From positions 25,703 to 89,702 of the forward strand of contig JBFWVD010000011.1 of the NCBI GenBank assembly GCA_050246915.1: DNA of 64,000 nt, given 5' to 3'. This stretch comes from JBFWVD01 sp050246915 (lineage in GTDB: Bacteria > Actinomycetota > Acidimicrobiia > Acidimicrobiales > Ilumatobacteraceae). The position numbers were made by a program, and so were the translations under genes. Shown piece after piece: positions 1 through 7,433 of this stretch (its first letter is position 1; every line of letters starts with the position of its first letter). The notes under the pieces were generated by a model. The model ran no database searches, had not been told where the DNA came from, and saw only the letters and a program-made list of their open reading frames with translations.

Positions 1-182
1 TGCTTGGCGGTCTCGGCCAGGTCGGCCTCGCTCGACATCGCGTACTCGTTGGTGGCGATGTCTTCGCACAGATCGATGGCGATGATGTCGGCCCCTTCGC
101 GTGCCAGCGTGAGGGCGTGGCTACGACCCTGCCCACGCGCCGCGCCGGTGATGAACGCGACCTTGCCGGAAACTCGGCCCAT
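1..182 (-). CDS. Mycofactocin-type SDR oxidoreductase, N-terminal part
   Basis: The gene runs off the left edge, so only about 60 N-terminal residues are present. They begin MGRVSGKVAFITGAARGQG, with the Rossmann motif TGAARGQG, followed by RSHA and EGADIIAIDLC. This exact start is typical of the SDR subfamily linked to the redox cofactor mycofactocin, whose members hold NAD tightly and oxidise alcohols or carveol-like substrates. The catalytic Tyr-Lys part lies outside the window. It is co-directional with the upstream Rieske oxygenase gene (129 bp apart) and may be in the same transcript. The fold is certain; the mycofactocin link is family knowledge. Confidence 0.85.
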   Translation of the reverse strand, partial: MGRVSGKVAFITGAARGQGRSHALTLAREGADIIAIDLCEDIATNEYAMSSEADLAETAK

Positions 183-311
183 TCGGACCCTCCCCTTGTC
201 GGCGACGACGCTCTTCACGGCGTCGCATGTACCCCTGTCACTTGCTGGCGGCGATCCTGCCACACCGCGTCACTGCGGTCCGAGGCGGGCTGGGCATCGT
301 TCAGCGGCGCG

Positions 312-1319
312 TCACTCGAGCAACACCTTCGTGGGGGAGGCCGTGTCGCTCGTCTCGTAGAACTGCTCGGAGAACTTGCGCAGCGCGGTGTACCCCGCGA
401 TGTCCTGGCGGGCGAACACGGGCTTGGGCACGAAGACCTGACGACGCCAGATGCGGGCGTCCTGCTCGAACAGCTCGATGGTGTGTCGGGCGAACGCGCG
501 CAGGTCTTCGGGCATCACGTCGGGCGACTGCGCAGAGCGGGGTAAGAAGTAGCTCACCCGCAGATCGGTGACCTCATCGTCGACCGGGGTGGCCGACAGG
601 ATGAGCCGATAGCGCGCCGCGCCGCCGTCGAACACGGCGTACGACAGGCTCACCCCGTGGTTCACGAGATACAGGCTGAGCGCCACGTCCTTGGTGCGTG
701 GCGACTTGAACCCCAACCGGGACCGCCAACGCGTGCCCTCCGTCTCGAACCACAGCAGTTCGGGATCCTCGGGGGCCCCGTGCGTGTAGCGGAAGTGCAT
801 CGAGTCGGCGGCGTTCTCCTGGATGAGCTGCGGATGGATCGGCTCGCCCGGCTTGTCCACCACCGCCAGCGGATAGCAGGGGTAAAAGTCGGCCTCCGAC
901 GCCGGGAGATCGGGGAAGTCGGCGAACAGGTCAGGTAGTTCCCAACCCGGCCGCGGACCACCACCGGCCGGGTCGTGCCACAGGAACATGATCCCGTGAC
1001 GTTCGATAGTGCTCCATCGTCGGAGCCGGGCCTGGGTGGGATGGTCTTGATAGGGGACCAACGCGTTGGTCCCGTCGGTGGCCCAGTGCCAACCGTGATA
1101 CGGGCAGACCACGCAATTTCCATTGACGCGACTGTCGTAGCCCAGGTGGGCCCCGAGATGCCGACAGTGGGCGTCGAGGACCGACAGCTCACCGGTCGTG
1201 CTGCGAAACGCCACCAAGTCGTGGCCGAAATAGCGCATCGGCTTCACCCCACCGGGGGCGATCTCGGCGCTCCAACCGATGTTGAACCAGCCGGTGGGCT
1301 TCATGTTGAGAGCGATCAT
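312..1319 (-). CDS. Rieske [2Fe-2S] oxygenase, KshA-like
   Basis: This is the 335-residue terminal oxygenase component of a ring-hydroxylating system. The Rieske cluster ligands are visible as C52-x-H54 and C72-x2-H75, the second within CPYHGWHW. The mononuclear iron site is visible as N169, D172, H175 and H180 in ENAADSMHFRYTHG, the arrangement found in 3-ketosteroid 9-alpha-hydroxylase (KshA) and related enzymes. Length and layout fit that family. No ferredoxin reductase (KshB-type) gene is nearby, so electrons must come from elsewhere. It is divergent from the TauD-type dioxygenase gene at 1439. A steroid-like or other alicyclic substrate is plausible but not shown. Confidence 0.88.
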   Translation of the reverse strand: MIALNMKPTGWFNIGWSAEIAPGGVKPMRYFGHDLVAFRSTTGELSVLDAHCRHLGAHLGYDSRVNGNCVVCPYHGWHWATDGTNALVPYQDHPTQARLRRWSTIERHGIMFLWHDPAGGGPRPGWELPDLFADFPDLPASEADFYPCYPLAVVDKPGEPIHPQLIQENAADSMHFRYTHGAPEDPELLWFETEGTRWRSRLGFKSPRTKDVALSLYLVNHGVSLSYAVFDGGAARYRLILSATPVDDEVTDLRVSYFLPRSAQSPDVMPEDLRAFARHTIELFEQDARIWRRQVFVPKPVFARQDIAGYTALRKFSEQFYETSDTASPTKVLLE

Positions 1320-1438
1320 CGCCGTGTACTAGCCCAACTCCCCCCGGCGCGCCCCAATCTGCTCAGGTGTCCGGCATCGGTCCGTTGACGACCTGGCTAC
1401 CCCGGGTGCTTTACGCTGGTGAGCAGGGGGTACACGTC

Positions 1439-2464
1439 ATGATCGAGACGACCGTTGATTCGGCTTCTCTGCCTGATCACGTCAACGCCGAGCTGCACGA
1501 GACCGGGCTCCCGCTCTTCCTGCGACCGAGCGATCCGAACATCGGTGTCGACGAGTTCGTCAACTGGTTCGAGGACCATCGAGAAGCGCTCGAGCGCTTG
1601 GCGACCACCCATGGCGCGGTCGTCCTGCGCAACTTCCCGGTGAACGGAGCGGTATTCGAACGACTCGTCGATGCCTATCCGGCACCCGAGTACGGATACG
1701 TCGGTGGGGCCACCCCCCGCCAATCACTGGGTGAGAAGGTGTTCGAGGCCACCAAGCACCCGCCCGAGAACCGACTCCCCCTCCATCAGGAGATGGCGTA
1801 TCTGCCCTACTACCCGAGGATGTTGGCGTTCTTCTGCAACGTGGCCGCCGCCACCGGGGGCGAGACGATCATCGGCGACATGCGACGCTTCTCGCAGTAC
1901 GTCCCCCCGGCCTTCGCCGATCGGCTCCGCGAGCGAGGGGTGCGGTACTCACGCAACTATCGGGCACCGGGCCGGAGTTCGGGCAGCGAGGTGTGGGACC
2001 ACTACCACCGCGAATGGCCCGATGCCATGGGCACCGATGATCCCGACGAAGCCGAGCGGCTGTGCCGCACCATGGGCATGATCTCCCGGTGGGAGCCCAA
2101 TGGGAGCCTGTCGCTGATCTTCACCGGCCCGGGGTACGTCCAACATCCGGTCACCGGCGAGGAGATCTGGTTCAACCAACTCCTCAACCAGTCCTACACC
2201 GAGCAGATCATCGGCCCGTTCCGATTCGCGCTCCTGCCGGAGATCTACTCGACGGACGCACCTCCACCGGTACTGGTGTTGTACGGCGACTCGACCCCGT
2301 TCGAGCCTGATCTGGTCGACGAGCTCCACGCCCGACTCAACGACGCGGCAGTGGCCTTCCCGTGGGAAGCGGGCGACGTGATGTTGGTCGACAACTACTA
2401 CACCGCCCACGGGCGCAACCCCTTCACCGGCACTCGCGATGTGCGCGTCGCCCTCATCTCATGA
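1439..2464 (+). CDS. TauD/TfdA-type Fe(II)/2-oxoglutarate dioxygenase
   Basis: A 341-residue protein of the TauD/clavaminate-synthase-like family, which couples 2-oxoglutarate decarboxylation to hydroxylation of a substrate. The HxE iron ligands are H116 and E118 (LPLHQEM), and the distal histidine is H324 in DNYYTAHGRNPF, followed by arginines suited to binding 2-oxoglutarate. The ATG at 1439 is chosen because a G-rich ribosome site (GAGCAGGGGG) lies just upstream; a longer frame from 1367 has no such signal. The stop overlaps the next start as ATGA (2461-2464), so it is translationally coupled to the aldolase. Substrate unknown. Confidence 0.85.
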   Translation: MIETTVDSASLPDHVNAELHETGLPLFLRPSDPNIGVDEFVNWFEDHREALERLATTHGAVVLRNFPVNGAVFERLVDAYPAPEYGYVGGATPRQSLGEKVFEATKHPPENRLPLHQEMAYLPYYPRMLAFFCNVAAATGGETIIGDMRRFSQYVPPAFADRLRERGVRYSRNYRAPGRSSGSEVWDHYHREWPDAMGTDDPDEAERLCRTMGMISRWEPNGSLSLIFTGPGYVQHPVTGEEIWFNQLLNQSYTEQIIGPFRFALLPEIYSTDAPPPVLVLYGDSTPFEPDLVDELHARLNDAAVAFPWEAGDVMLVDNYYTAHGRNPFTGTRDVRVALIS

Positions 2465-3243
2465 GCACGTCGCAAGTCGATGACCGCGTCGAGGACGCGC
2501 CGAGCTATCTCACCGCGACCGAGGCCGAGCTCCGACGAGATCTCGCAGCGTGCTATCGACTGGCGGCCTTGTTCGGTTGGAACGATCTCGTCGCCAATCA
2601 CATCTCCGCTCGACTGCCCAGAACACCAGAGTCGTTCCTGTTGAACCGTTTCGGTGATCTCTTCGAGGAGGTAACCGCGTCCAGCCTCATCGAGGTCGAA
2701 CTCGCGGCCGATCCGAGCGCCGGGCATTTCGGCAATGTCAACGTCGCCGGCTTCATCATCCACAGCGCCGTGCACCAGATGCGACCCGACGCCACCTGCA
2801 TCATCCATCTCCACAGCAAAGACGCCGTGGCCGTGTCGATGATCGAGGACGGTCTGCTCCCGCTGAACCAGGCCGCGATGATGATCGCCAGCGACATCGC
2901 CTACCACGATTACGAAGGGCCGGCGTTCGATCTCGGAGAACGCCAGCGGCTCCAAGCAGATCTCGGCTCCAAGAACATCATGATGCTGCGCAACCACGGC
3001 ACCTTGGTGCTGGGCCGCTCCATCGCCGAGGCCTTCCAACGCTGCTACTTCCTCGAGTCGGCCTGCACGGTGCAGGTGAAGGCGATGGGTATGGGCCGAG
3101 CACTCACCGTCCCTTCCGGTGTGGCCGACGCCCGGATCGAAGGTCAGGCCCAGACCAACTTCATCCGCCACTATGCGGAGCAGAAGGTGTGGCCGGCGAT
3201 GATCCGCAGATTGAACGCGGTGAACCCGGGCTACGAGTTGTGA
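2461..3243 (+). CDS. Class II aldolase/adducin family protein
   Basis: A 260-residue class II aldolase-fold protein. Members use a zinc ion held by histidines to cleave or epimerise phosphorylated sugars, or act as decarboxylase/dehydratase-type enzymes. H116 and H118 (IIHLHSKDA) and the later RNHGTLVLG segment give the zinc site. The start at 2461 is set by the ATGA overlap with the dioxygenase upstream. The first residues before YLTATEAELRRDLA are poorly conserved, as is usual. Its 3' end overlaps the convergent BKACE gene by 13 bases. The coupling suggests that it acts on the product of the dioxygenase; this is inference. Confidence 0.85.
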   Translation: MSTSQVDDRVEDAPSYLTATEAELRRDLAACYRLAALFGWNDLVANHISARLPRTPESFLLNRFGDLFEEVTASSLIEVELAADPSAGHFGNVNVAGFIIHSAVHQMRPDATCIIHLHSKDAVAVSMIEDGLLPLNQAAMMIASDIAYHDYEGPAFDLGERQRLQADLGSKNIMMLRNHGTLVLGRSIAEAFQRCYFLESACTVQVKAMGMGRALTVPSGVADARIEGQAQTNFIRHYAEQKVWPAMIRRLNAVNPGYEL

Positions 3244-4127
3244 CCGTCCCGCCCCGACAGCACCGCTGCCGCTGCGGCACCGGTGGCAACTGACCGACCG
3301 ACCACAGCGGCCAGCGCAACCGCGGCGCGCACGGTCTCAGCGTTGGTGACTCCTCCCACCTCGGCGAGGTCCTCGATGCCCACGCGCAGATGGCCGCCGC
3401 GCTCGAGCGCGTAGCGGGCCAGTGGCAGCGCGAGCAGGTCGCCACCCATCACCCCGACGTTCCAATGGAGCTTGGAGCCCTCCATCATCGACAGGTACAT
3501 ATCGAGCGCCTGCGGCGTGGGTGGCAGCCCGAAGTTGATGGCCGGTTTCCCGATGTTGAACAGGGACCTGTCACCGCCGAAGTACAGCTTCAGCATGGAT
3601 CCGGGGGCGAGCTTGCCGGCCGACTCATAGGCCAAGGCCCATCTCAGCTGCACCGGTTCGTACACCCCGACGGTGATCGGCACCGACCGCGCCAGCATGT
3701 CGGCTGCGCACCGGTTGGCGGTCTTGAACGGGCTCCACACGTAGCCGTGCCCGACCGGCAGCCCATTGTCGTCGAGGTCATAGGGCACGGCCGCGCCCGG
3801 ATCGAGCGGAGCGAGACCGAGCACGCCGGCGTCGGCGAGCGGGACCAGGTGGGCCATGTGCTCCGACGGCGACTTCCCGCTCAGGATGCCGGGGTACAGG
3901 ATCGAGTCCGGGTGTACGGAGCGCACATCGCGGCACAGCCCGATCATCGTGTCGATCGACTCCGCTGAACCCAGGCGCGCATCGTGGTGATAGTGGATGA
4001 TGCCCGCGCCCTCGGCCAGGCACGTCAGCATCTCCGACAGCACACCGCTGGTGTCAGCCACCGGTGCATCATCCCGGAACGGCGAGACAGCGGCTTCGAT
4101 CACGACCGGAGTATTCATTTCAGACAC
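3231..4127 (-). CDS. BKACE family beta-keto acid cleavage enzyme (DUF849), copy 1
   Basis: A 298-residue protein of the 3-keto-5-aminohexanoate cleavage (Kce/BKACE) family. These zinc enzymes condense a beta-keto acid with acetyl-CoA and split it into acetoacetate and a new CoA ester. Family marks are the His cluster after AGIIH (H45, H47, H48), GVYEPVQLRW, KLYFGG, YLSMMEGS and the C-terminal GGHLRVGIED. It lies 13 bases downstream of the TetR gene on the same strand, and a paralogue lies just beyond that regulator at 4922. Substrate specificity in this family varies widely and cannot be read here. Confidence 0.88.
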   Translation of the reverse strand: MSEMNTPVVIEAAVSPFRDDAPVADTSGVLSEMLTCLAEGAGIIHYHHDARLGSAESIDTMIGLCRDVRSVHPDSILYPGILSGKSPSEHMAHLVPLADAGVLGLAPLDPGAAVPYDLDDNGLPVGHGYVWSPFKTANRCAADMLARSVPITVGVYEPVQLRWALAYESAGKLAPGSMLKLYFGGDRSLFNIGKPAINFGLPPTPQALDMYLSMMEGSKLHWNVGVMGGDLLALPLARYALERGGHLRVGIEDLAEVGGVTNAETVRAAVALAAVVGRSVATGAAAAAVLSGRDGHNS

Positions 4128-4140
4128 GGGATGACCCTTC

Positions 4141-4815
4141 TCACGATGAATGATGGCCGAGCGCGGCGAACACGAAGGACAGCAGGTTCGAGCGTTCCGC
4201 CGCTGTCGGGGTCGAGCGCGACAAGACGTGGTGTTGCAACGTTGCCATCACCAGTCGCGTGACGAGACGGGCCTCAGCGACGCCCACGTGCGAGGCGAAC
4301 ACACCGCTAGCCCGACCGCCGTCAATGATCATTGACACCTGCGAGGTGAGTGCCCGACCGACGGCCCGGTACAGGTCGCGATGCTCCTCGCGCAGGCGAC
4401 TGTCGTGAGCCACGAACACCCGACCGCGTGACGCCATTGCCGGATCATGGGCACGGACCATGACCTCATCGATCCATGCCTCCAACTGTGCCGTGGGTTC
4501 GTCACAACCGGCGACGGCGGCCGCGAGGCTGACGATGAGGTTGCTGTAGAGCTCCTCGGCCAACGCAGCGATGACCGCATCCTTGCTGGGGAAGTAGCGA
4601 TAGAAGGCTCGGTTCGACACCCCGGCCGAACTGAGGAGCTCACGGACGTTGATGTCGAGCACGCCGTCTCGTTCGATGATCTGGCGGCCAGCGGCCAGAA
4701 TCGCCTCTACCGCGACCGACGCCTCGTCGGCACGACGGCTGATGGCGCGCTGGACGGCCAGATCGCGAAGCGGTGGACTCGATTCACCCAGGGCCGAGTG
4801 CGTCGATGAGAACAT
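4141..4815 (-). CDS. TetR-family transcriptional regulator
   Basis: A 224-residue TetR repressor-like protein. The N-terminal helix-turn-helix spans roughly residues 30-75 (AGRQIIERDGV, then VRELLSSAGVSNRAFYRYF and PSKDAVIAAL), and the C-terminal ligand domain is divergent as usual. The ATG at 4815 is preferred over a longer upstream frame because a TACGAT -10-like box lies 8 bases before it, suggesting a leaderless message, and because the extra upstream residues look non-coding. It sits between two BKACE genes, co-directional with copy 1 and divergent from copy 2, so it likely controls both. Confidence 0.88.
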   Translation of the reverse strand: MFSSTHSALGESSPPLRDLAVQRAISRRADEASVAVEAILAAGRQIIERDGVLDINVRELLSSAGVSNRAFYRYFPSKDAVIAALAEELYSNLIVSLAAAVAGCDEPTAQLEAWIDEVMVRAHDPAMASRGRVFVAHDSRLREEHRDLYRAVGRALTSQVSMIIDGGRASGVFASHVGVAEARLVTRLVMATLQHHVLSRSTPTAAERSNLLSFVFAALGHHSS

Positions 4816-4820
4816 TGTTC
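4810..4820. promoter_or_regulatory. Perfect 11-bp palindrome over the TetR start codon
   Basis: GAACATTGTTC is a perfect inverted repeat (GAACA-T-TGTTC) that contains the ATG of the TetR gene (4813-4815, minus strand). It lies just downstream of a TACGAT -10-like hexamer at 4824-4829. A site there would block a leaderless transcript, so it is a good candidate autoregulatory operator. Binding has not been shown. Confidence 0.5.
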
Positions 4821-4862
4821 GCGATCGTAGCGTATGGTGTTCGCAGCGGGTCCATCGAGGCC

Positions 4863-4904
4863 AAGCGATCGAGACGAAGCGATCGACACGAAGCGATCGA
4901 GACC
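4863..4904. repeat. Three tandem 14-bp repeats before BKACE copy 2
   Basis: The units are AAGCGATCGAGACG, AAGCGATCGACACG and AAGCGATCGAGACC, differing only at units' positions 11 and 14. Each carries the palindrome CGATCG, and a fourth CGATCG lies at 4822-4827 in the same divergent promoter region. The array ends 17 bases before the ATG at 4922, just upstream of an AAGGAG ribosome site. It could be a multi-site operator or a slippage product. Confidence 0.8.
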
Positions 4905-4921
4905 ACAAGGAGCGCACCGCC

Positions 4922-5821
4922 ATGGCCACCACCACCGAGTCGCCAGTGATCATCGAAGCCGCCATCACACCACTGCGACGTGGTGTGCCTGCCCAGAGTG
5001 TCGAGGACATGGTGGCCGATGCGGTCGGCTGCATCGATGCCGGCGCCGGGATCATCCATCATCACCATGACATGCGCCTCGACGACGCCGGATCGATCCA
5101 GCAACTCATCGACACCGGGCGCCGCATCCTCGATGCCCATCCCGGGGCGCTCATCTACACCGACTACCTCACCGGGCAGGACAAGCCGGTCTGGGAGGAG
5201 AACGCTCATCTGCGCGCCATGGCCGACGCCGACGTGCTCACGATGTTCGCCGTTGATCCCGGCATCACAGCGTTCCCCAGCCGGGGCCGTGATGGCCTAC
5301 TCACGCACACCTACCTCGACGGGCTGCGCTTCTCCGAGGCCCACGAGCTCGTTGCGTTCTCCAAGGAGGTCGGTGTGCCGGTCTCGCTCGGCGTGTTCGA
5401 GCCTGGGCAACTGCGATGGATCGTCACCTACGCGCACGAGGTCGGGTTCTCCCCCGGCACCATCATCAAGCTCTACTTCGGCGGCTACCACATGGTGGAC
5501 CGCGCGAACTCGCCGGGAATCAACTTCGGCCTCCCGGGCACGCCCCACGCGCTCGACGTGTATCTCTCGATGATGGAAGGTTGCGGGCTGCCGTGGGTGG
5601 CGAGCCTGTTCGGCGACCCGATCCTCGAGTCCCCGCTGGCACGCCATGCGCTCGAACGAGGGGGACACATCCGAGTCGGCATCGAGGATGCTGCGATCGA
5701 CACCGGCATGGGCAACATCGAGATGGTCGAGGCCGCCGTCGCCTTGGCCAACGAAGTCGGTCGCCCGGTCGTCACCGGCCGCGACGCGCTCGGGGTCTTG
5801 CGCAACACGGCCGCAGCCTGA
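4922..5821 (+). CDS. BKACE family beta-keto acid cleavage enzyme (DUF849), copy 2
   Basis: A 299-residue paralogue of the enzyme at 3231-4127. It shares IIEAAITPLR, AGIIHHHHDMRL (H46-H49 around the zinc site), GVFEPGQLRW, KLYFGG, YLSMMEG and GGHIRVGIED. The ATG at 4922 is supported by an AAGGAG ribosome site at about 4907-4912; a longer frame from 4649 runs antisense through the TetR gene and is not credible. An SDR gene follows 57 bases downstream on the same strand. The reaction class is condensation of a beta-keto acid with acetyl-CoA and cleavage. The residues around the substrate pocket differ between the copies, so their substrates probably differ. Confidence 0.88.
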   Translation: MATTTESPVIIEAAITPLRRGVPAQSVEDMVADAVGCIDAGAGIIHHHHDMRLDDAGSIQQLIDTGRRILDAHPGALIYTDYLTGQDKPVWEENAHLRAMADADVLTMFAVDPGITAFPSRGRDGLLTHTYLDGLRFSEAHELVAFSKEVGVPVSLGVFEPGQLRWIVTYAHEVGFSPGTIIKLYFGGYHMVDRANSPGINFGLPGTPHALDVYLSMMEGCGLPWVASLFGDPILESPLARHALERGGHIRVGIEDAAIDTGMGNIEMVEAAVALANEVGRPVVTGRDALGVLRNTAAA

Positions 5822-5878
5822 GCGCGCTCGTCTCGCTACGGTGTGCCTGGCGCGTAGCGACACGCGTGGGGAGGCGTC

Positions 5879-6697
5879 ATGAAGGACCTTGCCGGAAAGA
5901 TCGCGGTTGTCACCGGCGCCGCCAACGGCATCGGACGGGCCGTGGCGCACGAACTGGCGGGAGCCGGCATGCACGTGGTGCTGGCTGACATCGACGCTGA
6001 GAAGGTCGATGCTGCGGCGGCCGCGGTACGCCAGCTCGGTGTGCAATCGATCGGCGTCGCGGTCGACGTGCGCAGCCGCGAGGACATGGTTCACCTCGCC
6101 GATGCCGCAGCGGCGATCGGGCCGGTCAGCGTGCTCCACAACAACGCCGGCGTCGGGCTCATCGAACCGATCGTCACCACGACCGCCGAGGACTGGCGGT
6201 GGGTGATGGACGTGAACTACTTCGGCATCATCAACGCTTTGGAGGTCTTTCTCCCCCGCATGCTGGCGTTGCCCGGCGAGAAGCACATCGTGAACACCGG
6301 GTCGATGTCTGGGCTGCACACGGCTCCGACCCTTGCCGGGTACAACGCATCGAAGTACGCGGTGGTCGGACTCTCCGAGGCGATGCACGCCGAACTCGGG
6401 CCGCAAGGTATTGGCGTGTCTTTGGTCTGTCCCGGGCTCGTGGGCACGGGCATCCAAGGGCGCTCGCGTCGCCTGCGCAGTGCCCAGAGCAGCCCGGTCA
6501 TCGAGGTGGCCAGTTCGCATCAGCACGGGACGTGGGACGCGCTGCGGATCGTGTCGCCCGAGTCAGTGGCCCGCGCCGTGTTGCGAGGCATCCGCGACAA
6601 CGAGCTGTACGTGATGACCGACCCGGAGGACCGGGTGGTCGTCGAAGGTCGGTTCCAGCGCATTCTCGACTCGTTCAGCCGAGCAGTCTTCGACTGA
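5879..6697 (+). CDS. Classical SDR family oxidoreductase
   Basis: A 272-residue classical short-chain dehydrogenase. It shows TGAANGIG for the dinucleotide, an acidic LADID end of beta-2 that favours NAD(H), NNAG, and the catalytic YNASK with the preceding serine in NTGSMSG. The start has a strong GGGGAGG ribosome site. The C-terminal tail (ELYVMTDPEDRVVVEGRF) is the type seen in SDRs of terpenoid and steroid catabolism clusters. It follows BKACE copy 2 and could supply or remove its keto group. Its stop codon lies inside a 15-bp tandem repeat. Confidence 0.88.
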   Translation: MKDLAGKIAVVTGAANGIGRAVAHELAGAGMHVVLADIDAEKVDAAAAAVRQLGVQSIGVAVDVRSREDMVHLADAAAAIGPVSVLHNNAGVGLIEPIVTTTAEDWRWVMDVNYFGIINALEVFLPRMLALPGEKHIVNTGSMSGLHTAPTLAGYNASKYAVVGLSEAMHAELGPQGIGVSLVCPGLVGTGIQGRSRRLRSAQSSPVIEVASSHQHGTWDALRIVSPESVARAVLRGIRDNELYVMTDPEDRVVVEGRFQRILDSFSRAVFD

Positions 6698-6735
6698 CCA
6701 GCATTCCACTGACCACCTTTCGACTGAACACCTAA
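6691..6735. repeat. Three degenerate 15-bp tandem repeats carrying in-frame stop codons
   Basis: Units start at 6691, 6706 and 6721 (CGACTGACCA, CCACTGACCA and CGACTGAACA plus five bases each). The SDR stop TGA (6695-6697) is part of the first unit. Because the period is a multiple of three, the TGAs at 6710 and 6725 are in the same frame. Confidence 0.7.
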
Positions 6736-6744
6736 GGTCGCGCC

Positions 6745-7398
6745 ATGCAGTTCGAAGACATGGATGTGGCGTCGGTCGACTACGTGCTGTCCACCACTCG
6801 TTCGGTTCGCTATCGCCTCGACCTCGATCGTCCCGTGCCCCGTGAGGTCATTGTGGAGTGCCTCGACCTCTCGCAGCAGGCACCGACCGGGGGTAACAGC
6901 CAGAACTGGCGTTGGATCGTGGTCACCGACGCGGCGGTCCGCGCCGAGGTCGCAGCCATCTATCGACGGTGCGAGAACGGACTGTTCGAACGGCAGGTGC
7001 AGCGCTACACCGAGTCCGGGCAACCGGACATGGCCCGGGTGTACGACGCCGCTGGCCATTTGCGCGACGTCATCGACCGGGTGCCGGTCCACGTGTTCGC
7101 CTGTGCGCGCGCTCCCAAGGACATCTCCGCCAACGTCATCGCCGGGTCGGTGTACGGATCGATATACCCGGCGGCGTGGAGCTTCATGCTCGCGCTGCGC
7201 AGCCGCGGACTCGGCTCGGTGCTCACCACGCTGCACCTCATGGCCGAGGATGAGATGGCCGAACTGCTCGGCATCCCCGAGGGCTACCGGCAGGTTGGCC
7301 TCATCCCGGTTGCCTACACCAAGGGCCTGGAGTTCTCGCGGGCCAAGCGGCCGCCGGTTGACTCCATCGTGTCATGGGACCATTGGTCCGAGAGCTGA
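6745..7398 (+). CDS. Nitroreductase-family flavoprotein
   Basis: A 217-residue protein of the nitroreductase fold, FMN-dependent dimers that reduce nitro groups, quinones or enoyl-type substrates with NAD(P)H. It shows the N-terminal TTRSVRYRLD motif for FMN phosphate, the QQAPTGGNSQNW segment, and a C-terminal LLGIPEGYRQVGLIPVAY strand typical of the family. It is close behind the SDR (47 bases) and may share its transcript. It converges on the APH-like gene with a 35-base gap that shows no clear hairpin. The natural substrate is unknown. Confidence 0.87.
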   Translation: MQFEDMDVASVDYVLSTTRSVRYRLDLDRPVPREVIVECLDLSQQAPTGGNSQNWRWIVVTDAAVRAEVAAIYRRCENGLFERQVQRYTESGQPDMARVYDAAGHLRDVIDRVPVHVFACARAPKDISANVIAGSVYGSIYPAAWSFMLALRSRGLGSVLTTLHLMAEDEMAELLGIPEGYRQVGLIPVAYTKGLEFSRAKRPPVDSIVSWDHWSES

Positions 7399-7433
7399 TC
7401 GCCGCGACCGGAGAGCTGGGATCGAACCGACCG

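Noticed and set aside
312..1319. A full KshAB steroid hydroxylase system
   Set aside because: Only the oxygenase component is present. No ferredoxin reductase gene is near, so the substrate should not be named as a steroid.
1385..1417. TTGACG at 1385-1390 with TACGCT at 1412-1417 as a promoter for the TauD-type gene
   Set aside because: The spacing is 21 bases, too long for a sigma-70-type promoter, so it was not listed.
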